This document shows positions 28,371-37,376 of a stretch of 64,000 bases of DNA, piece after piece. Position 1 is the first letter of the stretch. The number at the start of each line of letters is the position of its first letter. The stretch is from the NCBI RefSeq assembly GCF_023349125.1, contig NZ_JAKIKT010000002.1, positions 434,001-498,000 on the forward strand, in the 5' to 3' direction. The stretch comes from Shewanella corallii (GTDB taxonomy: Bacteria > Pseudomonadota > Gammaproteobacteria > Enterobacterales > Shewanellaceae). The notes beneath the pieces were generated by a model that saw nothing but the letters and a program-made list of their open reading frames with translations, made no database searches and had not been told where the DNA came from. The position numbers and the translations under genes are program-made.

Positions 28371-28811
28371 ATGACAGAAAGCACAGCGACTCACCACGAC
28401 AGCAATCAAAGCGAATCGATACTGGGTTATGCCGGTTTAATGCCCTTCGTATTGGCAATCATCTACTCACTGACAGGCGCCACCGAAGCGGTAAATATCT
28501 CCACTCAAGTGTTTGTCAGTTACAGCGCCATTATCCTCTCTTTTCTGTGTGGAGCCCTGTGGCACAAGGTGCGGGTGGCCAATTGGTCCCGACCACTTCT
28601 GCTGGTAACCAATATTCTTACCCTGCTTGGTTGGACGTGTCTGGCATTAAGCCCAACGCTGGCGCTGCTGGCTCTGGCACTTTGCTATGGACTGGTGCTG
28701 TTGATTGAGCAATGGGCTGACAGGGATGAAACTCAGCAGTACCTGGCGTTAAGGCGCAGGCTGACAGTAATTGTTGTTGGCCTGCACCTACTGTTTTTAA
28801 TACTGACTTGA
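28371..28811 (+). CDS. DUF3429 family membrane protein
   Basis: 146 residues from the ATG at 28371; the frame is open upstream to 28185 without homology. Four hydrophobic segments follow a polar N-terminus: LGYAGLMPFVLAIIY, VFVSYSAIILSFLCGALWH, LLLVTNILTLLGWTCLAL and LTVIVVGLHLLFLIL. The SYSAIILSFLCGALW segment is the DUF3429 signature. Function unknown. It precedes the YuxK-like and SDR genes on the same strand with short gaps, so a three-gene unit is plausible. Confidence 0.78.
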   Translation: MTESTATHHDSNQSESILGYAGLMPFVLAIIYSLTGATEAVNISTQVFVSYSAIILSFLCGALWHKVRVANWSRPLLLVTNILTLLGWTCLALSPTLALLALALCYGLVLLIEQWADRDETQQYLALRRRLTVIVVGLHLLFLILT

Positions 28812-28847
28812 GTCAGAATCAATTTATCGCTCATCAGGGAGTAAACA

Positions 28848-29255
28848 ATGGCTCAACTTATCCTGTTCTACGATGGTACCTGCCCACTGTGTGTCAATGA
28901 AATGCTGCAACTGCAGCAGGCAGATACCTTGGGCTGTATCCAGCTTGAAGATATATCTTCCCCGGATTTTGTGGCCCGCTTTCCCCAAATTGATCCTGTT
29001 GAAGCAAACCTGTTACTTCATGCCATGACACCCGACAACCGAATACTCCTGGGACTGGACGCTACCTGCGCTGCATGGGGGCTCACCGGGAAGCAGCCAT
29101 GGCTTAGACTATTAAGGCTACCTTTGATTAAACCTGTCGCCGACCTGGGGTATCGTCTGTTTGCTCGCTACAGATATCAAATTTCCTGGGTGCTGACCGG
29201 TCAGCGTCGGGGGGAATGCGGTTCAGCAGCCTGTCAGCTTCGAAGGGGAAAGTGA
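28848..29255 (+). CDS. DCC-family thiol-disulfide oxidoreductase (YuxK-like, DUF393)
   Basis: 135-residue thioredoxin-like protein. The DCC signature is FYDGTCPLCVNEM at 7-19, with the CxxC cysteines at positions 13 and 16, and the later LLGLDATCAAWGLTG is also conserved. The RRGECGSAACQLRR tail adds further cysteines. The family is predicted to exchange thiols; partners are unknown. It lies 36 bp after the DUF3429 gene and 1 bp before the SDR start, so it is most likely co-transcribed with both. Confidence 0.82.
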   Translation: MAQLILFYDGTCPLCVNEMLQLQQADTLGCIQLEDISSPDFVARFPQIDPVEANLLLHAMTPDNRILLGLDATCAAWGLTGKQPWLRLLRLPLIKPVADLGYRLFARYRYQISWVLTGQRRGECGSAACQLRRGK

Positions 29256-29256
29256 T

Positions 29257-29964
29257 ATGAAAGCCCTGATCATCGGTGCCAACTCTGCCATAGGCTCCGC
29301 CTTCATGCATCAGTGGCTGCAAGCCTCTACCCAAAACACCTGCATCGCTGTCAGCAGACTGCCCCCCGCCCAGCTTTTGCCCGGCGGTAGTCAGTGGCAA
29401 TCATGTGATTACTCAGAAGCCGGTATTATCGATTGCTGCGAGGAGCTCAGTGAGGCAGGTCCATTTGAGCGAGTTGTTATCTGTAACGGCCAATTACACA
29501 GTGATGAGCTGGCACCGGAAAAAAGGCTGGAAGAACTGTCGCTGTCAGCAATGACCAAGATAATGACCAGCAACACCATGATTCCCGCGCTGTTTGTCGC
29601 CAGGCTTTTACCCCTCCTCGATAAGAAAGCGGTCGTGGCCGTGCTCAGTGCCCGGGTTGGCAGTATAGGAGATAACCGCCTGGGGGGCTGGTACAGTTAC
29701 CGTGCCTCCAAAGCAGCCCTTAATATGATGCTGCAAACCGCCGCGGTTGAGTATGCCCGGCGTAAACCCGGCGCCAAGCTAATGGCATTCCACCCGGGAA
29801 CCACAGATTCTCCCCTGTCCCGTCCCTTTCAGACCAACGTCCCAGAGGGCAAGCTGTTCACTCCGGAATTTGTTGCAATGCAGCTGCATAAACTCATGTC
29901 CGGTCAACAGGCAGATGGCAAGCTGAGCTTTATCGATTGGGAGGGAAAAACCATTCCCTGGTAA
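29257..29964 (+). CDS. Short-chain dehydrogenase/reductase
   Basis: 235-residue SDR. The Rossmann start is IIGANSAIGSAF (residues 5-16), a short variant of TGxxxGIG, and the catalytic Ser/Tyr/Lys appear as VLSARVG...YSYRASKAALNMM. The end FIDWEGKTIPW is of the csgA-like SDR branch. AAGGGGAAAG precedes the ATG. Substrate unknown. Last gene of a likely three-gene unit with the DUF3429 and DCC genes, closed by a strong terminator. Confidence 0.82.
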   Translation: MKALIIGANSAIGSAFMHQWLQASTQNTCIAVSRLPPAQLLPGGSQWQSCDYSEAGIIDCCEELSEAGPFERVVICNGQLHSDELAPEKRLEELSLSAMTKIMTSNTMIPALFVARLLPLLDKKAVVAVLSARVGSIGDNRLGGWYSYRASKAALNMMLQTAAVEYARRKPGAKLMAFHPGTTDSPLSRPFQTNVPEGKLFTPEFVAMQLHKLMSGQQADGKLSFIDWEGKTIPW

Positions 29965-29985
29965 ATGAAGCAAGTGTAAAAAGGC

Positions 29986-30019
29986 ACAAAAAAAGCGAAG
30001 GCATAACCTTCGCTTTTTG
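29986..30019. terminator. Bidirectional terminator, SDR / mdh
   Basis: AAAAAGCGAAGG-CATAA-CCTTCGCTTTTT, a 12-bp stem with A- and T-runs on both sides between convergent genes. Confidence 0.9.
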
Positions 30020-30036
30020 CACAACCAACCCAATGG

Positions 30037-30972
30037 TTACTTAACGAAATCAATACCCAACTGGATATCACCTTTCAGGGTGTCCAGCATGCCGTCACGG
30101 GCATTGGTTTCAAACTCACTGATTTCGCCGTAAGGCAGTACTTTCTCAACGCCGTTTTTACCCAGCAGAACTGGTTGAGCGAAGAACTCAGCGTGCTCAC
30201 TGCCGCCATCGACATAGGCACACTCAACTACGTTGGCTTCACCCTGCAGGCCACGAACCAGAGACATACAGAAGCGGAATGCAGCCTGACCCATAGACAG
30301 GGTTGCGCTGCCGCCACCGGCCTTGGCTTCAACGACTTCGGTACCGGCATTCTGGATACGGTGAGTCAGTGATGCGACTTCTTCGTCGCTGAAGGTAACG
30401 CCTTCAATCTGAGACAGCAGAGGCAGAATGGTTACACCGCTGTGGCCGCCGATTACATTCAGCTTAACGTCTTCAACGTTCAGGCCTTTGGCTTCAGCGA
30501 TAAAGGTTTCAGAGCGGATCACGTCCAGCGTGGTCACACCGAACAGACGGTTCTTGTCATAAACACCGGCTTTCTTCAGTACTTCAGCAGCAATCGCTAC
30601 TGTGGTGTTAACCGGGTTGGTGATGACACCGACCAAAGCTTTTGGACAAACAACTGCAACCTTCTCAATAAGATTACGCACGATACCCGCATTGATGTTG
30701 AACAGGTCGCTGCGATCCATACCCGGCTTACGCGCTACACCGGCAGAGATAAGCACGACATCAGCGCCTTCCAGTGCTGGAGTCGGGTCTTCACCGGCGA
30801 ATCCTTTTACTTCCACTGCAGTTGGGATGTGGCTCAAATCCACGGCAACGCCAGGTGTGACAGGTGCGATATCATACAGGGACAGTTTGGAGCCCGCAGG
30901 CAGTTGGGTTTTTAACAACAACGCCAGGGCCTGACCGATACCACCAGCAGCACCAAGTACAGCAACTTTCAT
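30037..30972 (-). CDS. mdh: Malate dehydrogenase
   Basis: Oxidises malate to oxaloacetate with NAD in the TCA cycle; cytosolic dimer. The 311-residue protein starts [20 protein letters not shown], the NAD-binding loop. Substrate arginines lie in [13 protein letters not shown], and the catalytic Asp/His pair is in [10 protein letters not shown] and [23 protein letters not shown] precedes the ATG. It is divergent from argR; an ARG box lies in the shared upstream region. Confidence 0.96.
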   Translation of the reverse strand: MKVAVLGAAGGIGQALALLLKTQLPAGSKLSLYDIAPVTPGVAVDLSHIPTAVEVKGFAGEDPTPALEGADVVLISAGVARKPGMDRSDLFNINAGIVRNLIEKVAVVCPKALVGVITNPVNTTVAIAAEVLKKAGVYDKNRLFGVTTLDVIRSETFIAEAKGLNVEDVKLNVIGGHSGVTILPLLSQIEGVTFSDEEVASLTHRIQNAGTEVVEAKAGGGSATLSMGQAAFRFCMSLVRGLQGEANVVECAYVDGGSEHAEFFAQPVLLGKNGVEKVLPYGEISEFETNARDGMLDTLKGDIQLGIDFVK

Positions 30973-31145
30973 AGTTATCTCCGTCTAAGCTGCGGATATA
31001 TGTGACATACATCCAATTCCATGATGGCGCCACATTACTGTATCGTCACAAAAATTTCAATGAGACTTAAGCCGAATGCCTCCGGCTCAGAGCGGACCGA
31101 ATTGCTGACACCCGTACACCGTAAAACCTGTGAAACATGCCCTGC

Positions 31146-31163
31146 AGTGAATTTTTATTCACT
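31146..31163. promoter_or_regulatory. ARG box (ArgR operator) between mdh and argR
   Basis: AGTGAATTTTTATTCACT contains a perfect TGAAT-N4-ATTCA core (31148-31161) and fits the ArgR consensus wnTGAATwwwwATTCAnw over all 18 positions. A second box three bases away, usual for strong operators, is not clear. It sits 80 bp before argR and 174 bp before mdh. Confidence 0.75.
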
Positions 31164-31178
31164 GAAAACGGCAATTTG

Positions 31179-31207
31179 TTGACATATATACGGCTGGTAT
31201 TCACAAT
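31179..31207 (+). promoter_or_regulatory. Candidate sigma-70 promoter of argR
   Basis: TTGACA at 31179-31184, 17 bp spacer, CACAAT at 31202-31207 (4 of 6 to TATAAT). The argR start codon is 33 bp further. The ARG box ends 15 bp before the -35 element. Confidence 0.5.
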
Positions 31208-31240
31208 CTCACGGTCGAATGAATAAGATCGAAAAAATAT

Positions 31241-31711
31241 ATGACCACAAGCAAAAATCAGGATGAACTCATCAAAGTGTTCAAGGCCCTGCTCAAGGAA
31301 GAAAGGTTCGGTTCTCAAAGCGAGATTGTGACCGCACTGCAGGCTGAAGGCTTCAGCAATATCAATCAGTCAAAAGTTTCCCGCATGCTGAGCAAGTTTG
31401 GCGCCGTGCGTACCCGCAACGCCAAACAGGAAATGGTGTACTGCCTGCCAGCAGAGCTAGGCGTACCTACCGCCGGCAGCCCGGTTAAGAACCTGGTACT
31501 GGACGTTGACCACAACCAGGCCATGATCGTTGTTCGCACCAGCCCGGGTGCAGCTCAGCTTATCGCTCGCCTGCTGGATTCCATGGGCAAGCCAGAGGGG
31601 ATCCTGGGGACTATTGCCGGTGACGATACCATCTTTATCTGTCCGGCCAGCGTAAAAGAAATTGATACCACGCTGGAAACGGTCAAAGATCTGTTCAACT
31701 ACAATCAGTAG
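31241..31711 (+). CDS. argR: Arginine repressor
   Basis: 156-residue hexameric regulator that binds ARG boxes with arginine as corepressor. The winged helix covers residues about 10-75: [26 protein letters not shown] is the helix-turn-helix with the SR-type recognition helix. The C-terminal oligomerisation/arginine domain includes [16 protein letters not shown] and [11 protein letters not shown], where Asp-Asp is the arginine contact. An ARG box 80 bp upstream suggests autoregulation. Closed by a 12-bp-stem terminator. Confidence 0.95.
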   Translation: MTTSKNQDELIKVFKALLKEERFGSQSEIVTALQAEGFSNINQSKVSRMLSKFGAVRTRNAKQEMVYCLPAELGVPTAGSPVKNLVLDVDHNQAMIVVRTSPGAAQLIARLLDSMGKPEGILGTIAGDDTIFICPASVKEIDTTLETVKDLFNYNQ

Positions 31712-31724
31712 TATGAGTTCATAG

Positions 31725-31752
31725 AAAAAACGCGCCCGAAGGCGCGTTTTTT
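31725..31752. terminator. Bidirectional terminator after argR
   Basis: AAAAAACGCGCC-CGAA-GGCGCGTTTTTT, with a T-run on both strands; between convergent argR and the peroxidase gene. Confidence 0.9.
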
Positions 31753-31768
31753 ATACCTGTGAACAGGT

Positions 31769-32704
31769 TTAATCAGCGTATTTGAGCAAGTAATCCAGCG
31801 AAGGCGCGAAGAAAGAGGAGCCGGTCAGCGCCTTGGTGAAGTGCATCAGATGATCATGATTACCGGCACCATCGCCGTGTACCATAGATTCCAGCATCTT
31901 TTCAAAATGCAGTGATGTGCGGCAAACCGAGATAAACATCAGCCCCTGCTCACGGACGCTGCCAAACGGCATGCTCTGACGCAGAATTTCCATGGATGAG
32001 CCATCGGCATGCTTGAGGTTAACTCGCTTAATATGGCTAGTCAGCGGCTTGTCCTCTGACGCATATTCGATATTGTCCTGCTTGGTGCGGCCAATAATGT
32101 CTTCCTGCTTCTTGGTAGGCAGACGGTGCCACTTGCTCAGGTTATGGGCATACTTCTGCACATGCACATAACTGCCACCCACAAAGGTCACATCCTCTTC
32201 ACCCACCAAGGCAACTTCCTGGCGATTGCGTCCCTTGGGATTCTCAGTACCATCAACAAAACCTGTCAGGTCTCTGTTATCCATAAAGCGGAAACCGCGC
32301 TCTTCATCAACCAGCTCAACCAAACCTTCCAGCATTTGCGCGACTTCATTAGCCACCAGATGAAGAATATCCAGACGGTCACAACGCAGATGAATAAACA
32401 GGTCAAACTCAATAGCAGGTGCATCGCGGTTGCCCGCTTCCATCGCCGGGAACGGCTTTAACTGAGCCGGACGTTCACCTGCGTACAGAGTGTCCCAATA
32501 GTTGGCGCCAATAGAAACAAAGCCGTTAAACGCACTGTCGGCATATTGATCGGACAACTCATGAATATATTGGGCAACATTGGCAAGACAGGGCCGCAAC
32601 TGTTGTTCCACGCCATCATTGGCGTTGAACATCAGGTAAACACTGTGTAAGTTCCCTTCCGCGCAGACTCCAAGTTGTTCACGGGGCATAACCTGATTTT
32701 CCAT
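31769..32704 (-). CDS. DyP-type haem peroxidase (TyrA-like)
   Basis: 311-residue dye-decolourising peroxidase. The signature GFVDGTENP gives catalytic Asp151 (GxxDG motif). By alignment of motifs the proximal haem ligand is His224 (PLTSHIKRVN) and the distal Arg is Arg242 (ILRQSMPFG). It resembles the cytosolic class B / TyrA enzyme known from Shewanella. No Tat signal is present, so it should stay in the cytosol. Physiological substrate is unknown. AGGTGAGAG precedes the ATG. Single gene, convergent with argR. Confidence 0.9.
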   Translation of the reverse strand: MENQVMPREQLGVCAEGNLHSVYLMFNANDGVEQQLRPCLANVAQYIHELSDQYADSAFNGFVSIGANYWDTLYAGERPAQLKPFPAMEAGNRDAPAIEFDLFIHLRCDRLDILHLVANEVAQMLEGLVELVDEERGFRFMDNRDLTGFVDGTENPKGRNRQEVALVGEEDVTFVGGSYVHVQKYAHNLSKWHRLPTKKQEDIIGRTKQDNIEYASEDKPLTSHIKRVNLKHADGSSMEILRQSMPFGSVREQGLMFISVCRTSLHFEKMLESMVHGDGAGNHDHLMHFTKALTGSSFFAPSLDYLLKYAD

Positions 32705-32851
32705 TATTCTCTCACCTTGTGCATTTCATTTGTTTCGGCAACATTGGGAAGCAACTTTACCCCAAACGGCATACATACAGCACACTCAGGTGTAAAAGTG
32801 TGAGCCATACCCAATCAGCTGCAGAGTTTAGCGGCTGATCCCTGCCAAACC

Positions 32852-34552
32852 TCAATAACCAGACGCCTGACCATCTTTACGACTTTCAGACGCACCACGA
32901 TAAACCCCGGTTTGCGGATCACGACCAATGGCCTGATAACCGCCAAATATTCCCACGCTGTCGCGGATGGTATGTCCCCGCTTTCCCAGTTCCCGACGGG
33001 TCTCCATGGGGAAGCCGGACTCCAGGCTGATATAGCCACCGTCAGTCATGGTTTTGCCTGTGGGCTGGGATGAGTTGGAATGAACAATACGGAGGGCGTC
33101 TCCCGCCTCCTGCAGGTTCATACCAAAGTCGATTAGGTTAATCATGATCTGAGCATGCATTTGTGGTTGTGTTGCTCCGCCCATCACCCCAAAGCTCAGC
33201 CAGGGTTGGCCATCTTTGGTCACAAATGCCGGAATAATTGTATGAAAAGGTCGTTTACCCGGCGCATAGGAGTTGGCTCTTCCCGGAGTTAAATCAAACA
33301 ACTGCCCCCTGTCCTGCAGTACAAAGCCTAATCCCGGCGGTGTCATACCAGAGCCCATGCCCCGGTAATTGCTCTGGATAAGAGACACCATGTTGCCATA
33401 GCGGTCAGCAGTGGTCAGATAAACAGTATCACCATGTTCAAGGTTGGGATTGCCGGCATCAACGCTGTTGGCCGCTTTTTTAAGGTCAATCAGCTGCGCA
33501 CGTTTGCGGTTGTACTCCTTTGAAATCAACTCCTGCACCGGAACATCAACGAAGTCGGGGTCAGCGTAAAACCTGGCCCTGTCGGCAAAGGCCAGCTTTT
33601 TGGCTTCCACAAACAGGTGCACATATTCAGGGCTGGTTTGCCCCATCGCAGCTAAATCATGGGGTTCAAGCATCTGCAATATTTGCTGGGCGGCGATCCC
33701 CTGACCATTTGGTGGCAGTTCCCAAAGATCGTAGCCACGGTAATTGACTGAGACAGGTTCAATCCACTCACTGGTATGAGCGGCCATATCTTCATAGGTC
33801 AGATAGCCATCCTGGGCACGCATATAGTCAGCAATAGTGCGAGCAATGTCGCCTTTGTAGAAGGCATGGCGGCCATCTGTGGCAATTTTCCGGTAAGTAT
33901 TGGCAAGGGCGGGATTACGGAAGATTTCGCCGGTTTTGGGCGTAGCGCCCCCCGGCATATAAACGTCGGCAAAGCCATCATACTGAGCCAGCCTGTCGGC
34001 GTTCTTTTCAAAGTAATAAGCGATTAGCTCTGAAACAGGAAAGCCCTGCTCGCCATAGGAGATAGCCGGAGCCAGCAGGTCTTTCATCGGCAACTTGCCA
34101 AACTTGTTGTGGAGCTCAAACCAGCCGTCGACGGCACCGGGAACAGAGACAGGCAAAGGGCCGTAAGGAGGGAGATAATCAAGCCCTCTGGCTTGCAGTA
34201 TCTCAAGCGTCAGGGATTTTGGGCTGCGACCTGAGGCGTTAAGGCCATAGAGTTGCTTGTCTTTGGCACTCCAGACAATGGCAAACAGATCGCCACCAAT
34301 ACCCGAACCCGTTGGCTCAACCAGTCCCAACATGGCATTGGCCGCTATGGCCGCATCTATGGCATTTCCGCCCTGCTTGAGAATATCCAGCGCCACCTGA
34401 GTCGCCAGCGGTTGACTGGTCGCCGCCATACCATTGGTGGCATAAATTTCAGAGCGGGTGGCAAAAGATTTCCCGGTTATCCTGTCCATCGCCCAGCCAG
34501 GTAAGGCCAGCAATAAAGCAAGCCATACCCCTCTCCTTATGATTGTTTTCAT
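32852..34552 (-). CDS. ggt: Gamma-glutamyltransferase
   Basis: About 566 residues, periplasmic (signal MKTIIRRGVWLALLLALPGWA). Cleaves glutathione and other gamma-glutamyl compounds. It is an Ntn hydrolase that cuts itself before the nucleophile threonine: NLEHGDTVYLTTADRYGNM, Thr376 of this start (380 if the GTG start at 34564 is used). The alpha-carboxylate clamp FRSRSP-like region is SGRSPKSLTLE and the GG oxyanion motif is GGATQPQMHAQ. The ribosome site is weak at both starts. No neighbour of obvious relation; the iron ABC genes end 84 bp upstream. Confidence 0.9.
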   Translation of the reverse strand: MKTIIRRGVWLALLLALPGWAMDRITGKSFATRSEIYATNGMAATSQPLATQVALDILKQGGNAIDAAIAANAMLGLVEPTGSGIGGDLFAIVWSAKDKQLYGLNASGRSPKSLTLEILQARGLDYLPPYGPLPVSVPGAVDGWFELHNKFGKLPMKDLLAPAISYGEQGFPVSELIAYYFEKNADRLAQYDGFADVYMPGGATPKTGEIFRNPALANTYRKIATDGRHAFYKGDIARTIADYMRAQDGYLTYEDMAAHTSEWIEPVSVNYRGYDLWELPPNGQGIAAQQILQMLEPHDLAAMGQTSPEYVHLFVEAKKLAFADRARFYADPDFVDVPVQELISKEYNRKRAQLIDLKKAANSVDAGNPNLEHGDTVYLTTADRYGNMVSLIQSNYRGMGSGMTPPGLGFVLQDRGQLFDLTPGRANSYAPGKRPFHTIIPAFVTKDGQPWLSFGVMGGATQPQMHAQIMINLIDFGMNLQEAGDALRIVHSNSSQPTGKTMTDGGYISLESGFPMETRRELGKRGHTIRDSVGIFGGYQAIGRDPQTGVYRGASESRKDGQASGY

Positions 34553-34635
34553 CGTCACTATCACTGTGCAATTTGTGCACTTTATAAGCTAACACAATGA
34601 TGTAAAAACGAAACAAAAGGATGTAACAAGTCGAC

Positions 34636-35664
34636 TTAAAAGATAACCAGAGGGTGCGCTTCGGCACGGATCTGCACTTTCTGCCCCGGCAACAACTGAG
34701 TTAACTGACTGCGGACTTCCAGTAACTGGGAGGCAATCTCCACCTGATAGTGACAGAAATTACCCAAAAAGCGTCTGTCACGAATCACGCCAGCGGCAGC
34801 ATCATCCGGTTCCAGCGTCAACTGTTGGGGCCTGAGCAGCACTTCTCCGCTGTATTGAGAAGGCCAAGTCAATTCGCTGGTGCTGACAAGCTGGCCGAGC
34901 GGACTGTCAACATTGAAGCCATCAACCACCTGCACAGGCACGTAATTACCCCGTCCCAAAAAGTCGGCAACATAGCGTTCTGCAGGGCTGTAGTACAACT
35001 CTTCTGCGGTACCATGCTGGACGATCCGGCCCTCTTTGAATAGAGCCAGCTTATCGGCAAAGACAAAGGCTTCATCTTTACTGTGAGTCACAAACACCGC
35101 GCTCACCTTGCGGCTTTTAAGGATGGCGCGGATCTCCATCATCAACTCACCGCGAACCTGGCTGTCGATATTGGAGAAAGGTTCGTCGAGCAACAGCAAC
35201 TTGGGTTTACAGGCAAGTGCTCTGGCAATCGAGACCCTTTGCTGCTGACCACCGGAAAGCTCATGGGGGTAACGTTTCTCGAGCCCTTCGAGTTTGACCA
35301 GAGTCAGCATCTCTTCCAGCAGTGCGCCACGGCGGAAGCTGTCTTTCTCTGTCACACCAAACAGGATATTGTCGGCCACTGTCAGGTGCGGGAACAGGGC
35401 ATAATCCTGAAAGATCATTCCAACACCACGCTGCTCGCTGGGGGTAAAGTTCCCCTCGCCATTGAAGCACTGTCCCTGCACATGGATACAACCCGAGGAG
35501 ACAGGCTGTAGTCCGGCAATGGCTCGAAGCAGAGTAGTTTTACCACAACCGCTGGGACCAAGCAGCGCCAGTATTTCTCCCTGTTCCATCTGTAAATCCA
35601 GTCCATCCAGAACCCGGACGCCCTGATACTCACTGTTAACTCCCGTGATGGATAATGCGGTCAT
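34636..35664 (-). CDS. fbpC: Iron(III) ABC transporter, ATP-binding protein
   Basis: 342-residue ATPase of the ferric-iron ABC importer. Walker A is GPSGCGKTT (about 36-44), signature LSGGQQQRVSIARAL near 140, Walker B LLLLDEPFSNID, and the H-loop FVTHSKDEA. A C-terminal TOBE-like domain starts about residue 245 (LLRPQQLTLEPDD). The start is 2 nt after the fbpB stop, so translation is coupled; AGGAAAATTAAG is the likely ribosome site. Third gene of fbpABC. Confidence 0.93.
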   Translation of the reverse strand: MTALSITGVNSEYQGVRVLDGLDLQMEQGEILALLGPSGCGKTTLLRAIAGLQPVSSGCIHVQGQCFNGEGNFTPSEQRGVGMIFQDYALFPHLTVADNILFGVTEKDSFRRGALLEEMLTLVKLEGLEKRYPHELSGGQQQRVSIARALACKPKLLLLDEPFSNIDSQVRGELMMEIRAILKSRKVSAVFVTHSKDEAFVFADKLALFKEGRIVQHGTAEELYYSPAERYVADFLGRGNYVPVQVVDGFNVDSPLGQLVSTSELTWPSQYSGEVLLRPQQLTLEPDDAAAGVIRDRRFLGNFCHYQVEIASQLLEVRSQLTQLLPGQKVQIRAEAHPLVIF

Positions 35665-35666
35665 AC

Positions 35667-37298
35667 TTAATTTTCCTGCTCCAGCGAGCGGTTCAGATAG
35701 ATCAAAGGCACCAAGCCTACCAAGACGATAACTATGGCCGCCAATGCACCATATTCCAACTGCTCATCAGACACATACTGAAAAACATAGGTGGCCAGAT
35801 TCTCATAGCCAACAGGTCTCAGCAAGAGCGCTGCGGGCAACTCCTTCATAGCTTCGATAAACACCAGCAGCATACCGGCAAACAAGCCTTTTTTCAGCAA
35901 TGGCAGGTGAACCCTGCTCAGCAGTCCCAAAGGCTTTTCTCCCATAGTTACTGCCGCCATATCCATGGAGGGGGAGATACGCTTATAGCTGCTCTCCAGG
36001 CTTCCTATGGCGATAGCTGAAAACCGAATACAGAAGGCAAACACCAACGCAAACAGGGTGCCGGTAAAAATCAAACCCGGCCCCCTCTGATCAAACAAAG
36101 CATATAGATCATTGACCCCAAAATCGGCCAGCGTAAGTGGTGCCAGTACGCCAATTGCCAGCACAGTCCCCGGCAGAGCATAGCCGAACGAGGCGAGTCT
36201 GGCAGGCAATGCATCCCTGTCGTCAGGACTGATCCTTTGGATAAACAGCAAGATCAGGGCTATCGCCATACAGAGCACACTGACCAAAGCTGACAATAAC
36301 AGGCTATTAGCACTGTACTCGAAAAACTCAGGAGTCCAGCTGTATTCGAAATAGTCCAATGCATAATCCAGCAAGATACCAAAAGGCAGCAAAAACGCCA
36401 GCAACAACAGCAGGGCGCAATAGCCGGATGCAGCCAGAGACTTTACGCCAGCCAGCGCATATCGCTCCAAACCAGAGTGAAAACTGTTCTTCTGGTAAAG
36501 CTGCTGCTTACGGCGGGAGAAACGCTCCATCCCAATAAGAGCAAACACCACCAACAAAATAATCACCGACAACTTGGCCGCCGCACTCAGGCTGCCATGC
36601 CCAAGCCAGGTATCGTAAACCGCAGTAGTGAGTGTGGGCACCGCAAAATAGCTTACGGTAGCGAAGTCTGCCGCGGTTTCCATGGCGACAAGGGCTACGC
36701 CGACAGCCAGTGCGGGTCTTGCCATAGGCAGATTCAAGCGCCAGAAACTGCGCCATGGACTGCAGCCCATCACCCTGGCGGCATGAATAAGACTGGCAGA
36801 CTGCTCCATAAATGCGGTGCGGGCCAGCAGGTAGATATAGGGAAACAGCACCAAAGCCAGCATCACTGCCGCGCCACCAAGGGATCTGACTTCGGGAAAC
36901 CAGTAGTCGGCCGGTGACTGCCAACCAAACAGCTCTCTTAACGCCTTTTGAACCGGCCCGGCATAATCCAGCATGTCTGTGTAAACATAGGCCACGATAT
37001 AAGCAGGCATCGCCAGTGGCAGCAACAGAGCCCATTGAAAAACGGATCTGCCGGGGAAGTCACAACGGGCTACCAACCAGGCAGCGGGTGTCGCCAGCAG
37101 CAAGGCACCAATGCTGACCAGCAAAATCAATAACAAACTGTTTTGAATATAGGTGGGCAGGACGGTTTCCATCAAATGACCGAAAACAGCCTGATCAGGC
37201 ATTAAGGCCTGGATAACCAATGCGATAAATGGGGTGAACAGCAAGCCTGCCAGTGTGAAAGCAGATACAGACCAGCGTTTGGGAAGTCCGAGAATCAT
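35667..37298 (-). CDS. fbpB: Iron(III) ABC transporter, permease
   Basis: 543-residue inner-membrane permease with two copies of the binding-protein-dependent transport domain in one chain, the FbpB layout, about twelve hydrophobic segments. The EAA loops are visible: HAARVMGCSPWRSFWRLNLPMARPA near residue 180 and AAVTMGEKPLGLLSRVHLPLLKKG near 455. Second gene of the fbpABC operon; 78 bp with a stem-loop separate it from fbpA. Confidence 0.92.
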   Translation of the reverse strand: MILGLPKRWSVSAFTLAGLLFTPFIALVIQALMPDQAVFGHLMETVLPTYIQNSLLLILLVSIGALLLATPAAWLVARCDFPGRSVFQWALLLPLAMPAYIVAYVYTDMLDYAGPVQKALRELFGWQSPADYWFPEVRSLGGAAVMLALVLFPYIYLLARTAFMEQSASLIHAARVMGCSPWRSFWRLNLPMARPALAVGVALVAMETAADFATVSYFAVPTLTTAVYDTWLGHGSLSAAAKLSVIILLVVFALIGMERFSRRKQQLYQKNSFHSGLERYALAGVKSLAASGYCALLLLLAFLLPFGILLDYALDYFEYSWTPEFFEYSANSLLLSALVSVLCMAIALILLFIQRISPDDRDALPARLASFGYALPGTVLAIGVLAPLTLADFGVNDLYALFDQRGPGLIFTGTLFALVFAFCIRFSAIAIGSLESSYKRISPSMDMAAVTMGEKPLGLLSRVHLPLLKKGLFAGMLLVFIEAMKELPAALLLRPVGYENLATYVFQYVSDEQLEYGALAAIVIVLVGLVPLIYLNRSLEQEN

Positions 37299-37314
37299 AA
37301 TTGTTATTTACCTG

Positions 37315-37349
37315 GTACAGCCCGGCTCCAGAAGGAAACCGGACTGTAC
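37315..37349 (-). other. Stem-loop between fbpA and fbpB
   Basis: GTACAG (37315-37320) pairs with CTGTAC (37344-37349) and CCGG with CCGG inside. The base pair between them is U-G on the minus-strand RNA but C-A on plus, so the fold suits the operon transcript. No T-run: likely a stabiliser that keeps the binding-protein mRNA more abundant. Confidence 0.5.
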
Positions 37350-37376
37350 GCTAACAACAGGCAAATGGCAAAGGCC

